A program made the position numbers and the translations under genes. From Promethearchaeota archaeon (GTDB lineage: Archaea; Asgardarchaeota; Lokiarchaeia; Sigyniarchaeales; SOKP01): a stretch of DNA of 64,000 nt. The stretch lies in assembly GCA_016930515.1 (NCBI GenBank), contig JAFGGO010000061.1:44172-108171 (forward strand). Reading direction: 5' to 3'. Positions within the stretch are counted from its first letter, which is position 1. Each line of letters starts with the position of its first letter. Shown here piece after piece: positions 58,653 through 64,000 of the stretch. The notes under the pieces are model-generated. The model worked only from the letters and a program-made list of their open reading frames with translations. It made no database searches and was not told the origin of the DNA.

Positions 58653-58714
58653 GCCCAATCGGGCACACTCACGAATTTTTTTATTAATTCTTTTTTTTTA
58701 TTGCGTTTTTCTAA

Positions 58715-59077
58715 TCAGATACCAAACGGTTCAAACATAGTGCATATTGAATCCTTGCTGTAATACTTGTTCTTAATTTGACAATGAAGCTCCTTTTCCT
58801 CGTAGTACACGCAATTCATACATGTTAATTCGCGTTTTTTAAGTTTATTTCTAATATCTTTTAATTTTTCGGGGGTGGTTCCCTTGTTTAGCTCAATTTT
58901 AAGCTTCTCGATGGGAGTGGCAGTTGCCTTGCAGTATATGACATTAGGGGACGGGGGATTCCATTCTCGTACGATCGAACCTTGAGGACTTTTTACAACC
59001 CGAGGTTTTTTCTGGCCGTATCCACACTTGCAACGATTTTTCCTCAATAAACCTCCGCATTCAGGACAGAAATCAAC
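58715..59077 (-). CDS. Zinc-ribbon protein (TFS/RPB9-like N-terminal ribbon) with Cys-rich C-terminus
   Basis: Likely start MVDFCPECGGLLRKNRCKCGYGQKK at 59077; C-terminal CMNCVYYEEKELHCQIKNKYYSKDSICTMFEPF. Confidence 0.75.
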   Translation of the reverse strand, partial: VDFCPECGGLLRKNRCKCGYGQKKPRVVKSPQGSIVREWNPPSPNVIYCKATATPIEKLKIELNKGTTPEKLKDIRNKLKKRELTCMNCVYYEEKELHCQIKNKYYSKDSICTMFEPFGI

Positions 59078-59459
59078 CATTAAACTCAATACTTGGTAAA
59101 TATATTTGATAAATCTAAATATATGAATCAAAGGCACCTTATCATCTTACCTAAAATTGATCCGAAGGTGTTTCTTTTTTGTTAATATCATGCTCGAGAA
59201 GAATTTCTTTTTATAAATTCGTCTCCAATATCAACATTTGAAATATGTTTAACCAACATTTTTGATCCACTCGTTTTATGCAATTCTGATGGTTTTTGTC
59301 AGGTTTGAATTATTTGTATTACTTAAGATTAAGTTGTAAACAATATTATATAAAGGTGAATGGTAAAAAATTGAATTAACTTATTCATCAATGCAAACAT
59401 AAACAATCCAATATAAAATTATCCTAACTCGATATTAATAAGCAATATATTTCAAGATT

Positions 59460-60896
59460 ATGAATGAAAAATCCCTGAAAGAGATGGTTACTGCTCTTGG
59501 AAAAGACCAAGCAATCCATTTTTTAAAAGAGCGAATTAATGGCTCGAGTGAGCACTTGTTAAGAAAATATTCCTTGGAATTACTTTCAAGAGACGATTAC
59601 AAATTGGAAAATGACTTCGAGTTTTTCGAAGAGTTGTTCATATCCGATGAGGATCAAGATATAAGAATTCTCGCTGGACAGATTCTTCAAGAAAGATTTG
59701 GGAATAGCAAAAAGTTTCTTACATTACTCAAGTTTACTTTGGATAAAATAACCGACATAAAGCAAAAGTTATTTTCCTTGGAGACCTTGTTCCAAATTCA
59801 AACCAAGGAAAGCCTTAAAATAATCGAGAAGCACGCGAGACATTTGATAAAAACTCATTTCAAGGAAAAATATTTCGAATTGCCATGCGACTTTTTATCG
59901 TTGTTCAAATCCAAATCAGGCTTTTTATCTTCAACGATCGAAGCGTGTGTGAACTTGATGCTGTACGATTATTACTTAAATTCGTGCAAGTTCGTCGTGT
60001 CGTTTAAGGATGGAATGATCGTCTTGCTCAATTGCGAAGGGGCGACTTTAGAAGCATTTTCAGACATCGTTGGCTTGGAAAGGCTCCAACGCTTGGAATA
60101 CCTTTTATTACCAAAGAACAGCATAAAAAAAATCGAGGGTATAGAACATCTAAAACGCTTGAAGGTTTTGAACTTGTCAAAAAACCAAATTAAGGTGTTA
60201 GAAAACCTCGAAGTGTTAGAAAAATTAGAGGAGCTCGATGTTTCGCACAATCAAATCAAGATTCTCAAAAACATTTCCACCCTGAAGAACTTGAAAACGC
60301 TTAATTTAGAATACAACGAAATCGAAGAAATTCAAGGATTGGAATCCATTACTTCCTTGGAGAACTTGAACCTCAACCACAATAAAATATCTGAAATAAA
60401 AAATATCGAATTTTTGAGCAATATTAAAAGCGTGAGCGTCTCGTTTAACAACATAAAAATAATTCCTTCCCTAAGTTCGTTAAAGAAGCTCAATTGGTTG
60501 TATATTAATGATAATAAGATATCCCAAATAAGGGGCTTAGATAAGCTCCATGAGCTCAAAGGGCTCTACCTATCGAACAATGATATAAGGGCCATTCAAG
60601 GCCTTACAGACCTCAAAAATCTCACGAAATTACAACTTTCCAATAATAAGATCGAAAAGATAGAGGGATTGGAAAATCTTCAAAATTTGCAAGAACTGTA
60701 CTTGGACGATAATCGAATTAGAGAATTGTCCGGATTGAAGGGATTAGATCGTCTCGTTATATTATTTCTCAAGAATAATTTCATTTCAGAATATAAGAAT
60801 GTGGAAACCCTCAAAAATCTAAATTTCTTGTTCCTAAATGACAATCCCTTGAATAACGAAAGCAGGGTACTCTATTCGAAAAGATTTAGGTTTTAA
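59460..60896 (+). CDS. Leucine-rich-repeat protein (SDS22-like LRRs) with N-terminal helical/HEAT-like region
   Basis: 478 aa; about 12 consecutive 22-residue LRRs (LKRLKVLNLSKNQIKVLENLEVLEKLEELDVSHNQIKIL...); no signal peptide. Confidence 0.9.
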   Translation: MNEKSLKEMVTALGKDQAIHFLKERINGSSEHLLRKYSLELLSRDDYKLENDFEFFEELFISDEDQDIRILAGQILQERFGNSKKFLTLLKFTLDKITDIKQKLFSLETLFQIQTKESLKIIEKHARHLIKTHFKEKYFELPCDFLSLFKSKSGFLSSTIEACVNLMLYDYYLNSCKFVVSFKDGMIVLLNCEGATLEAFSDIVGLERLQRLEYLLLPKNSIKKIEGIEHLKRLKVLNLSKNQIKVLENLEVLEKLEELDVSHNQIKILKNISTLKNLKTLNLEYNEIEEIQGLESITSLENLNLNHNKISEIKNIEFLSNIKSVSVSFNNIKIIPSLSSLKKLNWLYINDNKISQIRGLDKLHELKGLYLSNNDIRAIQGLTDLKNLTKLQLSNNKIEKIEGLENLQNLQELYLDDNRIRELSGLKGLDRLVILFLKNNFISEYKNVETLKNLNFLFLNDNPLNNESRVLYSKRFRF

Positions 60897-60996
60897 ATCC
60901 TTGTGTTATATAATATAATGCAATTAAGATGATTTTTATAGGGCAACATCCTACTAATATATATTATCTTTAATAACAATCCTCATATTTTTAAAA

Positions 60997-62085
60997 ATGG
61001 CTTTTAACTTAGAAGACGTAAACGGTATTGGAAAAATAACAGCTAATCGATTACGATCAGCAGGAATTAAAACAGTTGAAATGCTGGCAAATATTAGCCT
61101 TGAGAAAATTTCTTCAATAAAAGGATTTAATGAATCAAAGGCAAGATTGCTGGTTAAAAACGCAATTAAATTAATTAAAAGAACGAATAGGAAACTCAAT
61201 TCTAGCCAATTAGAAGCATTGAATGAAAACTCCTCCATTCCAAACGGCAAATATTTCAATTTAACCCAAGAAAATCCCCGATTTATGCCGAAGCTGATCA
61301 AAGAGGACGATCTCTATGGAAAGCAAGGTTATATCCTTAATCTCTTGAGACCTAATGTGTATCAATTTGAGTCGAAAGGGGCAGGATGCAGCGTGTATCT
61401 AGTCGTGGGCGAGAATCTTAATGTTCTAATTGACACGGGATTGATTACGAAATTCAATAGCTTTAATTACTTGCTCAACACGGAGGTAGGTCTGAGCATT
61501 GAAGACATTCATTTAGTCGTAAACACTCACGAGCATTTCGATCATATCAGTTCAAATTCTTATTTTTATTGTCCCACGGCGGCTCATAGGTGGGCGGCAG
61601 CAAAAATCCAGCAGAGCGATGAGCTCATAACAAAAGGCAAAAAATGGGGCATGGACTTGACGGATCTAAAAGTAAATATTTGGCTCGAGGATAGGAACAT
61701 GATAGACTTGGGCAATGTAATCCTCAAGGTGATCGAAACCCCAGGTCACACTTCGGGGTGTATTTGTCTTTACGAACCAATGAAACATTACATGTTCACG
61801 GGTGACACATTGTTTAAGGGAGCAACTTCAAATATTTACGAATCTGGTTCTATATCTGAATACATTCAATCATTAAAAATTTTAAACACCCTTAAAATAT
61901 CGTGCTTTTATCCAAGCCACGGTTCGTGCGTTATGGGGGAGGAGAATGTCAAAAATGAGATTGAGAGTTCGATCGTAAACGCCGAGATGGAGTTGAAAGC
62001 CTTCGTGAACAGGATAAAAAGTAAACCTATTGAAGAAGCGCGAGCGCCTCCTTCGTTGTACGATCGAGAAGAGGAAAGCCTTTAA
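60997..62085 (+). CDS. Helix-hairpin-helix domain fused to metallo-beta-lactamase-fold hydrolase
   Basis: 362 aa; N-term DVNGIGKITANRLRSAGIKTVEMLANISLEKISSIKGFNESKARLLVKNA (HhH), MBL motifs VNTHEHFDHIS, ETPGHTSGCICLYEPMKHYMFTGDTLF, YPSHG. Confidence 0.88.
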   Translation: MAFNLEDVNGIGKITANRLRSAGIKTVEMLANISLEKISSIKGFNESKARLLVKNAIKLIKRTNRKLNSSQLEALNENSSIPNGKYFNLTQENPRFMPKLIKEDDLYGKQGYILNLLRPNVYQFESKGAGCSVYLVVGENLNVLIDTGLITKFNSFNYLLNTEVGLSIEDIHLVVNTHEHFDHISSNSYFYCPTAAHRWAAAKIQQSDELITKGKKWGMDLTDLKVNIWLEDRNMIDLGNVILKVIETPGHTSGCICLYEPMKHYMFTGDTLFKGATSNIYESGSISEYIQSLKILNTLKISCFYPSHGSCVMGEENVKNEIESSIVNAEMELKAFVNRIKSKPIEEARAPPSLYDREEESL

Positions 62086-62096
62086 GAATAGAAATT

Positions 62097-62708
62097 CTAT
62101 AATGTGATTGCATCCATCGTTGCCTTGGTGCCACAATAATTGCAAAATTTCAGCTTGATGGAAAATATCTCGCCGCATTTTCCGCATTTTTGGTGGTGAA
62201 TCTTGGTGATTCCCTCTACTACTTGTCGGAACGCTTTTTCGACATTTTGACCCGTTTTCGAAGATGTTAAAATGGGTTCGCCGTAAAAATCGTTTTTCTT
62301 TGCGATTTCTCTCGCCTTTTTAATATTTAATGTGTTATTATTGATTAAATCCGCCTTTGTTGCAACAAGAACTTTCACTACATTTGTATCGGAGTTATTA
62401 TTGATCAATTCCAACCAATTGTAAACATCATTAATAGTATCCTCACGAGTTGCGTCGTATAAAATCAAGACAGCCGAAGCGCCCTTGATGTATTGTGGAA
62501 ACACGATTCGATATTTTTTCTCCCCTCCAAAATCCCAAATGGCGAGGTCGAAGTGATGCATCTCGTCTACTTGCATTTTTTTACGCTTAAAAGCAACACC
62601 AATCGTGTCCATCATTTTTTCGTCGAAAATATCGTCACAAAAACGGGCCAACAAGCTCGATTTTCCCACATTTTTCGCTCCTGCTAAAACTATCTTGAAC
62701 TGTAACAT
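62097..62708 (-). CDS. Ras-like small GTPase with C-terminal zinc ribbon
   Basis: FKIVLAGAKNVGKSSLLARF (G1), IWDFGGEKKYR (G3), ATKADL (G4), TSSKTGQN (G5), C-terminal KCGKCGEIFSIKLKFCNYCGTKA. Likely start MLQFKIVL at 62708. Confidence 0.88.
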   Translation of the reverse strand: MLQFKIVLAGAKNVGKSSLLARFCDDIFDEKMMDTIGVAFKRKKMQVDEMHHFDLAIWDFGGEKKYRIVFPQYIKGASAVLILYDATREDTINDVYNWLELINNNSDTNVVKVLVATKADLINNNTLNIKKAREIAKKNDFYGEPILTSSKTGQNVEKAFRQVVEGITKIHHQKCGKCGEIFSIKLKFCNYCGTKATMDAITL

Positions 62709-62858
62709 TTTTTCAATAAAAATATTCTTATACCTAAAAAAATGAAACATTCTTATTTATTATTATCATATTGAATTTACTCAATTTTATAACTTCAAAC
62801 AAAAAAATAACCGCTTTAATTAGAACAATACAATATTTACTATAAAAAAAAGAAAAAA

Positions 62859-63980
62859 TTAGGATTTTTGTTTCCTTATTTTAAAAATTGCAAAGCAAAG
62901 ACCTGATATTATTAGAAAACATCCTGTGAACACCGCTACATCGTATCCAGGAATGCTTGTTCCAGATGTGTTTTGAGGTGCGGACTCCGTGTTGTCGTAA
63001 ATGAAATTGTATCCCAAACAATTCCCCTCTTCGTAAACATCCTCCGTTTGACCAGATATGAAATTGTGCGCTATGATGTTAGCATTGCTTGCGTTACAAT
63101 ATATTCCATAATCCTCGTTATTAATGATGGTATTACCTAAAAAGGAGTTGTAATTACTATCCTCAATATTAATACCGTGTCCTAAGTTTGAAGAAATGAA
63201 GTTTCCATAAATCACGTTATCGTTATTTGATTCTGAGATGTAAATTCCACCGAGAGTGTTTTCTCTAATAGTATTATGAGAAACGAGGTTTACAGTTGAA
63301 TCGAACACAAAAAGTCCCCATTGATTGTTATCGGAGATAATATTGTCTGAAATCACATTACCATCACTAACAATTGTGACTAGGATTCCATGATATCCAC
63401 TATTAATAATTGTGTTTCCAATCACCGTGTTATTACATGCGTCGATACCAAGCATCATGCCTTCTTGAGAATTATTATGCACGTTATTGCCCGAAATCGT
63501 AATATCGTGAGAGTGATGAACCTGAATTCCTACAGAATTTTCTTGGATTTGATTATTCAGAATTTGTCCATTTTGAGTACCATAGATATAAATTCCCTTA
63601 TCAATAGGATGATGAGAAGTACCCGCGTGTCTAAAATCACAATTTCTAACTATAAAAAAAGCAGAAGAATCACGGATTGTTAAACAAGGATATGAATCGA
63701 AATCACACATAAACTGGTGATTTTCGAATATGAAAGGGTCGCTTTCGCTTCCACTTCCCGTACAGTATCCTGCTGTTCTAGCCTCTAACCAAGTAATTCC
63801 CGATCCACCATTATTGTCAATAACAAGGGTATTATTGAAACTTGTTGCGATTAATACTTGTTTAGTTGATATTTCTTGATTTATTTGCGATCTATAAGCA
63901 TCTAAGCCATTGTAGCTCGTCAAAAAAAGAAGAAAGACTAAAACAATCATATAATATTTTAAATGTTTCATTTTTTTCAC
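62859..63980 (-). CDS. NosD-like right-handed beta-helix surface protein with signal peptide and C-terminal TM anchor
   Basis: 373 aa; N-term hydrophobic signal, WLEARTAGYCTGSGSESDPFIFENHQF, repeated NxxxGNxIxxNxxxGI motifs, C-term VAVFTGCFLIISGLCFAIFKIRKQKS. Confidence 0.85.
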   Translation of the reverse strand: MKKMKHLKYYMIVLVFLLFLTSYNGLDAYRSQINQEISTKQVLIATSFNNTLVIDNNGGSGITWLEARTAGYCTGSGSESDPFIFENHQFMCDFDSYPCLTIRDSSAFFIVRNCDFRHAGTSHHPIDKGIYIYGTQNGQILNNQIQENSVGIQVHHSHDITISGNNVHNNSQEGMMLGIDACNNTVIGNTIINSGYHGILVTIVSDGNVISDNIISDNNQWGLFVFDSTVNLVSHNTIRENTLGGIYISESNNDNVIYGNFISSNLGHGINIEDSNYNSFLGNTIINNEDYGIYCNASNANIIAHNFISGQTEDVYEEGNCLGYNFIYDNTESAPQNTSGTSIPGYDVAVFTGCFLIISGLCFAIFKIRKQKS

Positions 63981-64000
63981 TGAAATTTTTTTATTATTTA

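Noticed and set aside
57528-58658. Several - strand ORFs (57528..57830, 57855..58097, 58347..58658 and others) inside the actin gene
   Set aside because: They lie fully antisense to a strongly conserved actin CDS and have no recognisable motifs.

Overview
AT-rich, gene-dense 64 kb window that looks like an Asgard (Lokiarchaeota-type) archaeal chromosome. This is inferred from gene content: a eukaryote-like actin (57.5-58.7 kb), Ras/Arf-like small GTPases, RIO2, an Sm-like protein, aEF1B, a PAN-type ATPase, a PPP-family phosphatase, a Clp1/Grc3-like kinase and an LRR protein. Metabolic content includes aroA, aroC, iorAB, a RACo-like corrinoid activator, an FmdE-like protein and mutS-mutL. The standout locus is an 11-gene same-strand cluster (43183-55937) of Hdr/Flx-type redox genes. 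It holds hdrC, hdrB, a two-gene split HdrA, an MvhD/FlxD, a 1005-aa fused double HdrA, a second MvhD/FlxD, an FlxC/FrhB-like iron-sulfur protein, AsrA/HydB-like and AsrB/HydG-like subunits and an FrhB/FdhB-like subunit, with no hydrogenase or formate dehydrogenase catalytic gene inside it. Other leads are a PlsY domain fused to a dolichol-kinase/CTP-transferase-like domain next to a small GTPase, a small zinc-finger ORF with an in-frame TAG, a frameshifted CGGC-domain gene, tandem Cys-rich mini-proteins, a Lys-Asp repeat protein flanked by paralogous small helical proteins, and a GTPase with a C-terminal zinc ribbon. No rRNA, convincing tRNA, CRISPR array or transposon was seen. All product calls come from reading motifs in the translations; no database search was run.
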